Shown: piece by piece, positions 24,940-35,500 of the stretch | How positions within the stretch are numbered: position 1 is the stretch's first letter | Layout: the number at the start of each line of letters is the position of its first letter | From: Takakia lepidozioides | Lineage: Eukaryota > Streptophyta > Takakiopsida > Takakiales > Takakiaceae | Assembly (NCBI GenBank): GCA_030704615.1 | Contig: CM060733.1 | Location: 61,006,001 to 61,070,000 of the forward strand | DNA: 64,000 nt | Direction of reading: 5' to 3' | Position numbers and translations under genes: made by a program | Notes under the pieces: model-generated | Databases searched by the model: none | The model's input: the letters and a program-made list of their open reading frames with translations, nothing else | What the model was told of the DNA's origin: nothing

Positions 24940-25350
24940 CACACACAGTTTTTTATTTTTCAATTGTAAATTTGCTAAGAGGTATAAGTTTTCTTTGTTA
25001 CTTATGCGTGACAAAGTTGTATAACTTAAACCATGTTTATATACCCCTGTAGGATCGAATGCTAGATAGTCCAAAGTTAAGCCTTGAGAACGATGGATTG
25101 TTCGAGCGGCTGCTAATTGAATAGGAACTTGGGTTCTAGTAATTATATGTGGAGTATTTGATCCTATTTGAATCTCTTTAGAAATTGGTTGAATTGGAGT
25201 CCATAACTTATCTATTGTTGAGTTATATAAGTGAATATTATTTGCACGTATAGCAATACCAGATTTTGGATTGTTAAATTGTATCCATATTAAAGGGGTT
25301 GAATTTGTTAACACGGAAGTATGTTTAAATATACCGTCCGAAAATTGCAC
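24940..25350 (-). pseudogene. PIF1-like helicase C-terminal fragment (Helitron)
   Basis: The fragment shows TPLIWIQFNNPKSGIAIRAN, KLWTPIQPI, QVPIQLAAARTIHRSQGLTL and HGLSYTTLSRISNKENLYLL. These match the last helicase motifs (V and VI) and C-terminus of Helitron PIF1 helicases. The upstream motifs, including Walker A, are not in this frame. The reading frame continues past the helicase into the repeat field, so its 3' part is not original coding sequence. Confidence 0.85.
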
Positions 25351-26058
25351 GTTGTTCTAGATTAAGCTTTCGCAGTTGTTCATAAAATTGTTTATTAGGA
25401 ATAATGTTGTCGGGTGTTGTAGATATGTTTGCCTCTATTGTTGATGCAATCCAATTTCAGGACGCAAATGAAATTATGTCGCTATACCATGTGCAATCTG
25501 TCATAGACTCCAAAACGTCTGGTTCTATATCAACATCAATGAACTTGTCCATCCATATACTAAGATTGTTGGTTTTTGCTAATTCGTGTGCTTTCGTCTC
25601 TAATGTATTCCAATTTGAAAGAGTAGTATTTTCTGTTAGGAACTTATATATGAATTTGTCTCGTTTCATCAATATAGTTGGTTTATGAACCAAATAAGCA
25701 TCATGTCATGTTTCATGGTCGTCTTTTTGTGATTCTTCGCTACGGGTGGAAGACCTCGCAAATCTTTATCGGATTTCAATACAAATGCACGTTCTTTGCG
25801 GAGATGATGTATTTATGAATTTGAAAGTTCTTGATGCATGATATAGTGGTATGGATAACACAATATATGCAACCAATTGAGCCGACATCTGTTGTGCATT
25901 TAGGAAAACATTTCCCATTTTATGGATTCTGACATTTGCATCAATTTATCTACTACGTAAAGCAGCTATATATGTTTTTTCATCAATATGTAACAATGAA
26001 AGAAACTCATTAAATGTAGTATCTAAACCCATATCCATTTTGTCCAACTCAGTAAATA

Positions 26059-26316
26059 TTACTTTGATTCAAATGCATCAATTGTTCTATTAAAGGTTCC
26101 AAAATTGCGGTAGAATTCATTGGGGGCAATGGATAATGAAAACGACATATAGCTTGATTCTTTTTTCCTGCATGTTCGTTTGTGCTGATGGGTTTGAGCT
26201 TCACGTAGAATGGATGGAAGAACATTACTATCGGATGTTATAGATTTATCTACGAATTGTTCAATTATATCATTTTTATCAACCCCGTAAATTGGTGCAT
26301 TAGCTATCCATAACAT
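26059..26316 (-). pseudogene. Helitron Rep-region fragment
   Basis: The frame contains LREAQTHQHKRTCRKK followed by a CRF-P-like stretch read as MSFSLSIAPNEF. This resembles the segment in Helitron proteins just ahead of the Rep catalytic core (Q-x-H-x-H-x2-TC). Upstream residues (LWIANAPIYGVDKNDIIEQF) also fit that region. It is a short piece flanked by stops. Confidence 0.6.
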
Positions 26317-26837
26317 ACTATGATCATGCTCACTACACTTTGAAATTTTGTTACAAAGAAGAAATCACGGAGTGCTCCAAAAATGGTATGATCTTTCATA
26401 CATAGATGTCTAAATGCACCCATTCGATGATCATAATATCGAGCACATGTAACGGGATCCTATCTTACCAATTCAGCAACGTGTTTACTTTCCAAATTTT
26501 AAATGCCATTTGGAATTCCCAATTTTTTATGATTGAGCGAATGGATGGTTTACAGTAAAGATGGCCATTTACTTTCTGCACTTGTAAATGTTACAAAGGA
26601 AGTTGGTGGTCCTAGTTGTCGAATCATTGCAAAGGCCTCTTTTCGGAGACGAGCCAAATAATCTGGTGATGTTCATAATCTTTCCAAATCCCTATAGCCT
26701 AGATCTGAGCGTAGTAATTTATCTAAATTTGGTTTTTCAATCAGTTCGTCCACTTTTAATCTACCAAGAAGTTTATCTTTACGAATACGAATCCATGAAG
26801 ATGATATAAAGCCATGAATTAATACTTTGATAGCTTT

Positions 26838-27204
26838 TTAAAAAAAAAATGGAATATGTCTCGCAAAATCATGATCTTTATGTAATAGTTTCCATTGTGC
26901 AATGACTTGATAAGACAATGAACCAGTGTTTGATCGAGGATGTCCAAAAAATAAAGTAGGAAAATTCAATTCTTCACTATGAGCATCTTGGAAAAGACCT
27001 AATGGTACCGCTAGTAGTATTTTTGACAACTTCCTCAAACTCATCTTGAGATATTTCATTAAATTCTTGTAATGGTTCATCGATATTTATACAATTTTGT
27101 TTTGTTTGATGGGACATTGCAAATAATCCTAACCATTGTGGTCGAATGGTAACATTAGCTTCTATGTATAATGGAGTAGTAACAAGATCATGTAAAACCA
27201 ACAT
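26838..27204 (-). pseudogene. Helitron internal coding fragments, two overlapping frames
   Basis: Two minus frames (27204-26977 and 27080-26838) continue into each other across a frameshift. They contain LVLHDLVTTPLYIEANVTIR, then NFPTLFFGHPRSNTGSLSYQ. Their position between the DUF6570-like and Rep pieces matches the central part of Helitron replicase proteins (FPTLFP...G..). Inactive. Confidence 0.55.
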
Positions 27205-27263
27205 AATAAAATTGGGACGAACAGTTCCTGATAAATATGGAGATTTATATTCTAGACGACATT

Positions 27264-27710
27264 TTAAAAAATGAAAAAAAATAAAATAAAAATGGTAGTA
27301 TCGTCATTCGGCATGCGAGGTAAAACTGATTGTGTATTGTTAACATTTGATAGAAAGTTTATAATGCTACCACGTATACCATATTGGCCATATCCTTGCA
27401 ATTGATATATTTGGCCAAATGTCATACGCGGTGCAATTAATCTTTCCTCAAGCGCATTGAGGTTTCGAACATTATTAATAGGAGCATTTAGATGAATTAT
27501 GTTAGGAACTACATATTTAGGAGATTTATCGTGGTCAAGCATTAATTTACAACTTCGACATATAAACATTTGTCCATGATTTTGTTCCGTTGTTACAACA
27601 GGAATATACACGGCTAATTTTTTTAACAATTTTTTTGTCAGTGTAACAATTTGTTTTTTAAAACATAGTCGATGACAACGCATACATGGATGCACTGGTG
27701 TATAAGACAA
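27264..27710 (-). pseudogene. DUF6570-like N-terminal region of Helitron protein
   Basis: The frame begins with a CxxC pair (HPCMRCHRLCFK), has a second CxxC (FICRSCKLML), then NALEERLIAPRMTFGQIYQL and GQYGIRGSIINFLSNV. The pattern 'LN..E..LI....PF..I..L...G Q..I.G..' is typical of the DUF6570-type module of OTU-containing Helitrons. The frame ends in a low-complexity Phe-rich tail. Confidence 0.7.
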
Positions 27711-28039
27711 TTTTTCTATGTATTTACTACGATGAGCTCAATGGGATTATTGTTGGAATGATGCAATGAATGAAGAGGTATTGGTTGGACTGAACTTTCA
27801 GGAGCAATGGGAGAATCAATTTGCGGTGTATTTTATTTTTCTATATATATTTTATTATTATTAATTCGCCGCAAATGAGAATAAATTTGAGTATATGTGA
27901 GATTCAAAGTTGCATAATGACGGGAGAAGATCTGAGCTATGTCTTTGAGAGTGGACAATGGAAACTCGACCATCAAATTGTTCATCATGAGTTGGTAGCC
28001 ATTGAAAACGAGGTGTTTTCGGGGTTACATTGGTATTGT

Positions 28040-28585
28040 TCATAATATCATTTTGTTGTCGACCCTTTTTTTTAGTGGCAAATGTTGCAAATCCCGAAAT
28101 TGAAAGCGACTGAGAATTCGAAATCGAGGTCGATGGCATAACATTTGAAGTGCAATGAGTTCTTTTAAAAATAATAGGTTCAAAGTGCCCACTCTTCGAG
28201 GGGTATGCGCAACAAATTGATCACCCACAGAAAATATTATTCTTTTATTTACTCGAGACCATAACCGAATGGGTCTTTGTAAATAATTTGCTAAACAGAA
28301 AATGGCACGATTATCACCTTCTAAACCTCCACAAACAACACTATTGGACATTTTTTGAACAAATTCATCAATTGTGCGAACACCATGTAACTCATAGAGG
28401 GCGTCCGAAGAAAAATGGATTTGAATCATTTCGGCCACCTCATTAGTGGGCAATTGTAAAGTTTGCAGAAAATGTTTCATGGTTTGATGATGGAGATCCG
28501 TAGATATTTCATAATGCAGCAAATAAGCAACTGAATCAAATAAACAGTCTCCAACAACATAATGGTAATCGTGTACAAGATGCAA
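28040..28585 (-). pseudogene. OTU-like cysteine protease domain (Helitron-borne)
   Basis: The longest ORF in the window (181 codons), extending upstream of its first counted codon, a TTG, with no ATG at the start. The catalytic D-x-C box is seen in HYVVGDCLFDSVAYLLHYE. GGLEGDNRAIFCLANYLQRP with IRLWSRV matches the middle of OTU domains, and a His follows in DQFVAHTP. OTU proteases accompany some Helitrons and may remove ubiquitin. The 3' end falls into a frameshift near 28,140. Confidence 0.75.
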
Positions 28586-28619
28586 ATCTTGAGATCGTGT
28601 CTATCTCTGTATCCATTAT

Positions 28620-29285
28620 TAAAGAGAGTAAATTAGATATAAAAATAAGGTTGTAAAAAAACTGAATTAAGGTTCAAGTTTTATTATAACAGAAAATAAT
28701 ATTAATGGAGGTTGGTCAGATTAGATAGATTTTGAAAATCTTATAAGGACACAAACAAGCAATGTACAAGGCAATGAAACGCCGAATTAAGAGTTGCTGA
28801 ACAATATTATGCTATAATACCATAGTAATAGTAAATTATATGTTTGGATGAATTAAATTTCATAGATATTGTAGTAGATAAATCTGAATTGAAAAATTAA
28901 CTAAAAGATTGGCTGATTAACTGAGGGACTGGCTGAAAATGTAGTTGTGAACTGAAAGGCTAAAGTTTGTAAAACTGAAAGAACACACAAGAATGGCAGC
29001 TTCCACAATATTGTCAAAGTACTCATATAACTTGCAACCATAAACCACACACAACTCACAAAAATGGATTACTAATATCCAATCATACTGTGTGGGCTAT
29101 ATTGTCATGGTAAGAAATAGTTTGACTAAGTAGAGATGCTGAGGAAAAATGCTTCACATATGAAGCAGCACCATGAAACCAAATACCCTGTAGATGTATG
29201 AAGTCCAAGTAAATCTGAGGGAATCTGAGCATACATTAAACTATTGTAAAGGCTGATACACTTGAAAGCAGTCCTCTAATCTAAC
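28620..29285. other. AT-rich stretch without features
   Basis: No coding signal, repeat or RNA gene was recognised between the Helitron remnant and the exon-like ORFs that follow. Confidence 0.5.
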
Positions 29286-29309
29286 ATGCTCTTGAATGCA
29301 GCAAAAGAA

Positions 29310-29648
29310 CTAAGCTGCATGTTCTTCAAATCCAACCAAATCCCCCACAAGGTTCAAAGAAAACCGTCCCACATGACGCACGCTAGAGAACGCCTTGATG
29401 ATGGAAAGCCTGTCTGTTCTATGAGCATTTTTCAAATCTTCCTCGGTCATGCCCACTATGGCCTCTACCCAATCTACATACACCTGCACAATCTCATCCA
29501 CACCCTGAATGCTACCAGCTATGCAAACATGAAAGGAGTGACTTGCTATTTTGCAAGCATTACAAAAGAACAAGTCGTCATCCTGACGTGCTATGTCCTC
29601 GAGGCCACATGTGGCACACACTCGTTTGAAGGGTGGAGTGGAAGGTGA
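29310..29648 (-). CDS. Unidentified exon-like ORF with a PHD-like Cys/His cluster
   Basis: The minus frame reads PFKRVCATCGLEDIARQDDD followed by LFFCNACKIASHSFHVC, with spacing near the C4HC3 pattern of PHD-type zinc fingers. It then runs about 70 residues (VDWVEAIVGMTEEDLKNAH) to a stop after EEHAA. There is no convincing ATG, so it looks like a last exon. Two more exon-like pieces lie upstream on the same strand (30029-29817; and about 30,180-30,110 with a donor at ATT/GTAAGT). They could be remains of one host gene or a gene fragment captured by the nearby Helitron. No family is recognised with confidence. Confidence 0.35.
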   Translation of the reverse strand, partial: SPSTPPFKRVCATCGLEDIARQDDDLFFCNACKIASHSFHVCIAGSIQGVDEIVQVYVDWVEAIVGMTEEDLKNAHRTDRLSIIKAFSSVRHVGRFSLNLVGDLVGFEEHAA

Positions 29649-29816
29649 TGTAAAAAATCCCTATAACCTGAAAAACAGAAAACCAGCAAAGGTGTTAGAG
29701 ATGAGAAGAGAATGCAATTGCAAACAAATAGAAAGATGAGAAACCTTGAAAATAAAAAGCGATCATTACCTAGGTAGTTATGTTATGTATTCCGTGGCTG
29801 TGTGGGCATTATGCAC

Positions 29817-30029
29817 TCACTGCAAAGCGGCACATGTGTCATCATCCAAAACAAAAGCGAAAATGGTATAGGGGAATGTGACCAGCCGCACATCACCGCT
29901 CTGAGTTGTCCCAATGTTTTTGAAAAGTACATATGTAGCACCTCCCCTACGAAACTGCTGGACTAACTGCTCGTAGTCTGCATGGAACGCTGGCAGAAAA
30001 CTGACATGCATACACTCAAATAATACCAT
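29817..30029 (-). CDS. Unidentified exon-like ORF
   Basis: The frame holds FHADYEQLVQQFRRGGATYV and LVTFPYTIFAFVLDDDTCAA before a stop. Composition is balanced and protein-like. It lies between two other exon-like segments on the same strand, so it may be a middle exon of the same unknown gene as 29310-29648. Not recognised. Confidence 0.3.
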   Translation of the reverse strand: MVLFECMHVSFLPAFHADYEQLVQQFRRGGATYVLFKNIGTTQSGDVRLVTFPYTIFAFVLDDDTCAALQ

Positions 30030-30177
30030 TACTACTCCATAATAAGTTTAAAATAGCATAACAAAGAAAAGACGAAAAAACAAACAAATGGTAAGAGACT
30101 TACAATCTGAATACCCAGCTGAAAAGGCCCATCCGCCACTGTCAGCTCGAAACGCTGTTCCACTTGACCGCGTACTC

Positions 30178-30833
30178 CTATAACCACCACAACAATAATG
30201 GCGGTAGCAAACTTCTCATGGAATCTTTTTGAGAATACACAATATTTGACACAAATTCTCCGTGGTGTACTTCTAGAGGTTGAGTCTCCTGAGTCACGTC
30301 TCCTGAAGCGAGGGTACGTCCGTGGATAACTTCACAAGTTGCAGGGTTTTCTTTCTTCATCAGCTCCAAATATTCTTGTTGAGCAAATTCTTTGTCGATA
30401 AAACATGTTGTAGCACCACTGTCTACTAAAGCTTCTATATGTATTACGCGTCCTGTGATATGTATATCTATAGGGACCGTGAAACTTGATACAGGGTCTA
30501 GGGGTATGAATAGACCCGTTGTCTTTCTTTGATTCGTATTGCCCAGCCGCAAGGCCCCTATTGGGACTGGACAACCTCGTTTTCCGCCTGGTCTGCTCCG
30601 TTGGTAATAGCTATGATTCGAACCTTGTACGTACTTTTGTTGTGACACTTGGATGCAATATGTCCAGGTTCTCCGCAATATAAACACAGTCCTAGCAGTC
30701 GGCGACGCTGTTTTTCTTCTGGCGTGAGAGGTTTGAATCGCATAGCATCCATCTGCATAGGTTCGTAATCTCTCGTTGAACTGCTGGGTGTCGTTTGTGG
30801 AGTGGGAGGTAGGGAGGTAGGCAGTCTCGCCAA
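30178..30833 (-). pseudogene. LTR retrotransposon gag zinc knuckle plus aspartic protease remnant
   Basis: The first frame (30833-30558) has a CCHC knuckle, CLYCGEPGHIASKCHNK. The second frame (30687-30178), entered by a frameshift near 30,590, has the retropepsin core ALVDSGATTCFIDKEF. This order (knuckle, then protease with D-S-G) is typical of Ty3/gypsy elements. Most of gag and all of pol are absent. A heat-shock-element cluster lies just upstream in the element's direction. Confidence 0.85.
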
Positions 30834-30984
30834 ATTGTCACGGACGAGATAGTGTTAAACTACAAACAAGATATCCGAGTAGAGAGGACTCAATAGAAAC
30901 TCAATGGATAGAACTGCAATATTTATATATGATAGAATAAGAACACAAGATGTTAGACTGGAACTAGAGAATACCTCAAGATTG

Positions 30985-31326
30985 TGTTGGCGAGACTGAG
31001 GGATCCTCTGTCTCGCCTCCTACTTATACTCCATATTCTAGTTCTCTAAGGATCCTTCTGGAAAAGCTTCCTTGATGCTAGGGAAGTTTCTCGGGAAGTT
31101 TCTCGGGAAGTTTCATAACCGCTTATAGACGAAGCTTCTTAAGAAGTTTCTTTATTTTGCAGGAAGTTTCTTGGGGAGTTTCTTAGCTAGCTTAGGGATC
31201 TTCTAGAAAGGTCTAGAAAATTATAGAATGAAGTTTCTAGAAGCTTCTAAGAAGGTCGTAGATGTATGGTGGGGTCAAAGCACACTAATAGGACCCAAAA
31301 ATGATGTCTCAAACTATTTTCCAACA
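30985..31326 (-). promoter_or_regulatory. HSE-rich LTR-like segment bounded by TGTTGG/CCAACA
   Basis: The segment has perfect 6-bp inverted ends in TG...CA form, as in an LTR of 342 bp. Inside are at least eight heat shock element modules. GAAGTTTC occurs repeatedly, including three in a row as 12-bp units near 31,082-31,115. GAAGCTTC, TTCTGGAA and TTCTAGAA also occur. At 31230-31247 a perfect four-unit array reads GAAgtTTCtaGAAgcTTC. On the minus strand a TATA-like AGTATAAGTA (31,021-31,030) follows the HSEs. It lies upstream of the gag-protease remnant, but no primer-binding site is visible at its inner edge, so LTR identity is inferred. Confidence 0.6.
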
Positions 31327-32230
31327 CATATGGAGCAATCGATCCGAATTTAGGATATCGAGTTCATTATGAAACCACAGACACATTATATCATTGGAAA
31401 ACCCTTGAAGTTCTTGTCATGCCCATATAAATGTTTTTGTGATTTGACAGGTTTAAGAGGTCCTAAAGGAGTCTTTAATAGCACAAGGTTTAAATGTCCC
31501 AAAATGTTGTAGTCCTTTAAGACTCATTTTCACACCCATAACATGTGAAGGTCCTATCAGGGATTTTCATGTGCTTATATAAGGTATGGAAGAATGCAAA
31601 AAAGACAATAGACCTGCAAAACCAGAAAAACCCATTATCATAGGAATTTTCTACTACGCGGTATACATGCAGCATAACTTAGGGGCACCAAACTTTGGTA
31701 CTACTAAACCTCAAAGTTTGAACATAGTTCTTTCACCAAAAGTGTTTAGCTACTGAAAAAAAAAAAGGCCATGTCCTTGAAATGGCTACAAGGTCCTCCA
31801 ATTTTGAATTTGAGGCTAAAATGAGTTCTTACAAATAGTGTATCATTCATTACAAATTATTTTAAAATTAAAAATATATCAAATAAACTCCTAAAAATTA
31901 TACGAGCATCTGCAGCACTGAAGTAGGCATCAAACACACCAAACTCGGCTTTGCGATGAGGGGAAAACAAATGGTGGCAAACGGAAGTCGAGTTAGTATC
32001 GTAAACTCAAAATTAGTGGTGTACGAGCAAAATTGGAGGTGTACAAGAGGCTGTACGAGCATCCGATAGATGGGGTTGAGGTGCCCACTATCATCTGTCA
32101 ATTTCATTACGTTTTCATCGCAACATGTCATATCCATGCGCCGCGGTGTAACGCGCCAGCAGTCAAAATTTAGTCATTTTCAGGAGTGTCAGTGGTACAC
32201 ATTAGCATGCTTTCACCCGGTGTACTTTTA
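31327..32230. other. Spacer without recognised features
   Basis: AT-rich sequence with no protein similarity that could be recognised on either strand. Confidence 0.5.
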
Positions 32231-32231
32231 T

Positions 32232-32501
32232 TTATGTTTGTGACAATGGATTGGTCGCCCCCACATGTCGTGGGCGGTTTTGCAATTGATAAGCTTCTAC
32301 AAATCTATGCTTCTCATCTACTGTAGCACAAATGTACATCATTGCAGCATTGTTCTTGGTGTCCCACACCTGTTCACTTTCCTCAGCTATCGCTACCACC
32401 CGAGTGTCTGATCCATCAATTATCCCTAGAAGTTTCTTAGTTTCTAAAACTATCTGCATTTGAAATTTCCGCATCTGAAAGTTTTCCCCATGGAAGCGCA
32501 T
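32232..32501 (-). pseudogene. Copia gag N-terminal fragment
   Basis: Starting at an ATG, the frame reads MRFHGENFQMRKFQMQIVLE, KKLLGIIDGSD and VWDTKNNAAMMYICATVDEK. This fits the start of Copia gag proteins (F.G.NF..W...M...L....LW.ii.G). It lies just downstream, in the same orientation, of an LTR segment at about 32.69-32.94 kb. Only about 85 residues remain. Confidence 0.7.
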
Positions 32502-32584
32502 AATGTGTGTAAGATCTTTTACGTCTACCCTAGTTCACATTGATCTATGTGTATGCAACTATCATGCTTAATCTAGCTCTGTGT

Positions 32585-32940
32585 ATTAGTTGCAGTAATA
32601 TATATCATTTGTTTACATTCATCCTAGTTTTCACCAAGTTATGGGCCCACATGACTCATGTTAGTTGCACGTAAAAGAGTAACTAATACTGCAGAGCAAA
32701 GATGTAATGTTCAAACAAGAGAAATGTTAGACACGGCAACCGTAAGACTATGAAGATGAGATGGATTTGGCTACTTTCGTAAAGTTGGTGAGAAAGAGGA
32801 GACCAATAAGACTATCTACCAAGAAGGGACAAAGTCACCAGTCACTAGAAGTCACTAGTCTAATGGTCAGGGTATAGTCAGCTGAAGTATGAGTTGTGAG
32901 ATGTCTGACTGATACATCATGAATATATTTCTATAGCAAT
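32585..32940 (-). mobile_element. Copia LTR copy, 3' part, with a small internal inversion
   Basis: On the minus strand, about 32,940 to 32,690 matches the plus-strand LTR at 37,205-37,520: AAATATATTCATGAT, ATCAGTCAGACA, AGACTAGTGACTTC, TAGTGACTTTGTCCCTTCTT, TTTGCTCTGCA and ATTAGTTACTCT. The remaining end of the LTR (TTAGTTGCAGTAATATATAT...CATTCATCCTAGTTTTCA) is present instead on the plus strand at about 32,588-32,645. About 100 bp at the LTR end therefore appear inverted. Confidence 0.75.
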
Positions 32941-33774
32941 CCAATTGGCACTCATGGCTCCAAGTTGACCCTTCTTACCTCAGCATACTCCGATCTCTCG
33001 TGAGGAGGTCATCAGACAACCTTTTTTTTTGCAACTACAATAGAATATATGGACTCTTCTATCCAATAAATGTTGGGCTCTATGGGAGGCGTTAGGGATA
33101 TATCACCTGGCGGGGAATGCTAGACCATGAAAGGCTCACGTGAGCAAAAACTTCTGGGAGCGAAAAACTGCTCACGTTCCCAGGCTAACGTTCAAAGCAG
33201 AGGGTCTATGACACCACAACTACAGAGGGCCTATTATCGCAAGTGGGAGATGTGAAAAATAAGCATCTTCTAGGTTTGGGGTTGCTACAAAACAAGTGTG
33301 CATTGACGCACACTTGTTTTCCATCCCCAATCAAAACCAGAAAAAGAGTTTTATTTTTTATTTTTTTATTTTTTTATTTTTTTTAATAAATTTTATTGGT
33401 CTGGTGGACGGGCGTGAGTTTCTGGTGTGCGTTTTTTATTTTTTAAAAACGCTTATTTTTTCTTTGGGTTGTCGGGGTTGCAAAGCAGGTATGCGCCAAC
33501 GAATCTATTGCAACTAAAAAAAACATTTATTTATTTCTTTAAAGTAAAATAAAATAGAAAACCTTCAGCAAACGTCGGCACAAATAAATATCACTTCACC
33601 ATTCGACTACAACCTCTTATTGGAGATGAGCCATCTCAATTCCCCTACAATAAAAATAGACAAACCATGCACACGTGGGGGGGCCGAGGTGGAAGAAGTT
33701 GACGGTTCCTGAGCTACGGGGTTGGATTGGTATCTGTGTTTTTATAATGGGGATCAAGAAGCTACCTAAAACCA

Positions 33775-34425
33775 GATGTTACTGACAACACTCTGAAGTG
33801 TTTTTCTCATGCACTGTCATTCGCAAAGTCATAACCCGTGACATGTATGAGGCCATACTTCGTTGTTTGTATATGATTGGTGGACAACACAACGTCATCT
33901 CGTAGGAGTCCTCAATTTCTTCTCATGTTAGCGTGAGACGATTTGTGGGACACCAGAAAGTATTTGTGTCATCTGTGCCTGCCCATGTGCAATATCAAAC
34001 CTATATGCAAGAAGTAGATGTACAAGACCAGCTTCGGGGAGCCTATAGTTTGCAGCTGCGCACAAAGAAGTGGTTGCATCGGCTCTTCTTCTTTCTTATG
34101 GACACAACCTTGGTGAATGCATACATCTTGCATTCAGCCCATGTCATATAGATGGGTCGGAGGCCCATGAACCATTTAGAGTTCAATCTGACTGTGGCAT
34201 ACGCCTTGACAGCAGGTCAGTGCACTGACAACATGGACAATATGGGGAGACAACTCTTGCACATTTGTGCATCAATGTCTTCACACACCACATCGGCGGT
34301 TGTGTGTTGTATGTCATGTCCGCAGTCACTACTACTGCCCTGGATGTGACGGCAACGACATATGCCTTGGTATTTGCTGGAATATTGATGCACGCCGTTA
34401 TGGAACGAGGTGACTATTGCATGCA
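33775..34425 (+). pseudogene. piggyBac (DDE_Tnp_1_7) transposase C-terminal remnant
   Basis: Segments of a piggyBac-type transposase occur in order. ITRDMYEAILRCLYMI (near 33,833) comes first. Then come YQTYMQEVDVQDQLRGAY and RTKKWLHRLFFFLMDTTL plus VNAYILHS (33,933-34,148). An in-frame stop follows, then MNHLEFNLTVAYAL, then after a frameshift a Cys-rich tail LCVVCHVRSHYYCPGCDG with ICLGICW (near 34,296-34,390). The tail matches the Cys-rich zinc domain at the end of piggyBac transposases. Stops and frameshifts make it inactive. piggyBac is a DDE cut-and-paste superfamily inserting at TTAA; a matching TTAA end lies at 35507-35510. Confidence 0.8.
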
Positions 34426-34476
34426 TTCGTTTGTTCCAGGCTTTTTGTGTTGGTGTTGTTTGTTTGTGTTGGGTGT

Positions 34477-35037
34477 TCAATGGACTGTTGGGATGGGTTG
34501 GAAGGTGTGTTGTTCATGGATCAGGAGGAGTACATGTGTGCGTGTGTGCATGTGGCATGGGTTGTTGTGCCATGGCAGAGTGTTGATGGCTGAGGGTGGC
34601 GTGGTCTGTGTTTGGGGCCAAGGATTTTGGGGTGTTGAGTGTGGGTGTTTGGGGGCTGTTTGGGGAAGGGGGGTACAGTGCAGCTTGCTGGTGAGGTTTG
34701 AATGCTTGGGGTGATGCTTGATGCTTGGGGGAGAGGCCGGGGGAGAGAACTGTCTGTACAGAGGGCAGATCAGGGGGTTCAACTCTCCCTCAGTTCGGTG
34801 GTTTCGTTTTGAGTATGGAGAGTGTTGTGAGGTTGGGCGTGATGGGGATGCTCGGGAGGCAGACCCTGCGTAGGAGTACACGGCATGTTGGGAAGCGGTT
34901 GGCTGTTGGTAGGTGATTGAGGGAGAACGATGGCCGGAGTTTTTTGCCTTGAAATGTCCACCAGCGCAGGCAATTGTTGGCCGGAACTGGGATTCAAGTA
35001 AGAAGTTGGTTTTTTGGCAATCTCTACATGCAAACAA
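34477..35037 (-). CDS. Doubtful Pro/Ser/Thr-rich ORF
   Basis: A 186-codon open frame, rich in Pro, His, Ser and Thr, lies opposite a G/T-rich plus strand that naturally lacks stop codons on the complement. A second minus frame is also open across part of it. There is no recognisable domain and no splice context. It sits in the 3' flank of the piggyBac remnant and is probably a composition artefact. Confidence 0.12.
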   Translation of the reverse strand: MFACRDCQKTNFLLESQFRPTIACAGGHFKAKNSGHRSPSITYQQPTASQHAVYSYAGSASRASPSRPTSQHSPYSKRNHRTEGELNPLICPLYRQFSPPASPPSIKHHPKHSNLTSKLHCTPLPQTAPKHPHSTPQNPWPQTQTTPPSAINTLPWHNNPCHMHTRTHVLLLIHEQHTFQPIPTVH

Positions 35038-35500
35038 CTTAGAAAGTGAAATTTTTTGTCCAGGTACTCAGTATGTAAGCTAGCAACAATACGACCAAAG
35101 GAATTTTGCTTCCCTCACAAATTGGAACACATTTGGGGTGATGTGGGGATCCCATGATAGAAATAGGCATTTTTACCCTCCTGTTTTCCCATACAAATCA
35201 ACCAGTAGGTGCCATATAATCTGAATTTGGGTAGTTTGTATCAATGAAAATAAAAAGGTAGGGATTTTACTTAATTTTCCGCTATGAAAATAGATCCTGC
35301 CAGAAAATATGGCCTAGGACTTCTGTTATAATCTTCCTAATTAGACGGTCAAATCTCTTGAGATTCTTACATGAGGTGCATGAAGTAGGTAGGATCACTT
35401 TGGTACAGTTCATCCCCTCGGATGTTTGTCAAATGAGATATATATCCATGAGGGTATGTCCGGTTTTGGATGCGGCCCCACAAAAAACATGCTCGTCCTC

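Larger units (their letters stand above)
24940..28610 (-). mobile_element. Decayed Helitron (OTU, DUF6570-like, Rep, PIF1 helicase pieces)
   Basis: Read on the minus strand, domains occur in autonomous-Helitron order. An OTU-like protease comes first (28585-28040), then a CxxC plus DUF6570-like region (27710-27264), then Rep region with an H-x-H-x-R-x-C piece (26316-26059), then the PIF1 helicase C-terminus (25350-24940). Many frameshifts separate the pieces, and the Rep core and most of the helicase are missing or unrecognisable. The terminal 5'-TC and 3' hairpin-CTRR signals were not located, so the borders are approximate. The AT-rich coding style differs from the neighbouring host genes. 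Confidence 0.8.

Noticed and set aside
31890-32140. Minus ORF before the Copia gag fragment as a gag continuation
   Set aside because: Composition and frame do not continue the gag similarity, and no zinc knuckle follows.
34477-35037. 186-codon minus ORF considered as a proline-rich protein gene
   Set aside because: The opposite strand is G/T-rich, which removes stops by composition; a second frame is also open and no domain is visible. Kept only as a doubtful feature.
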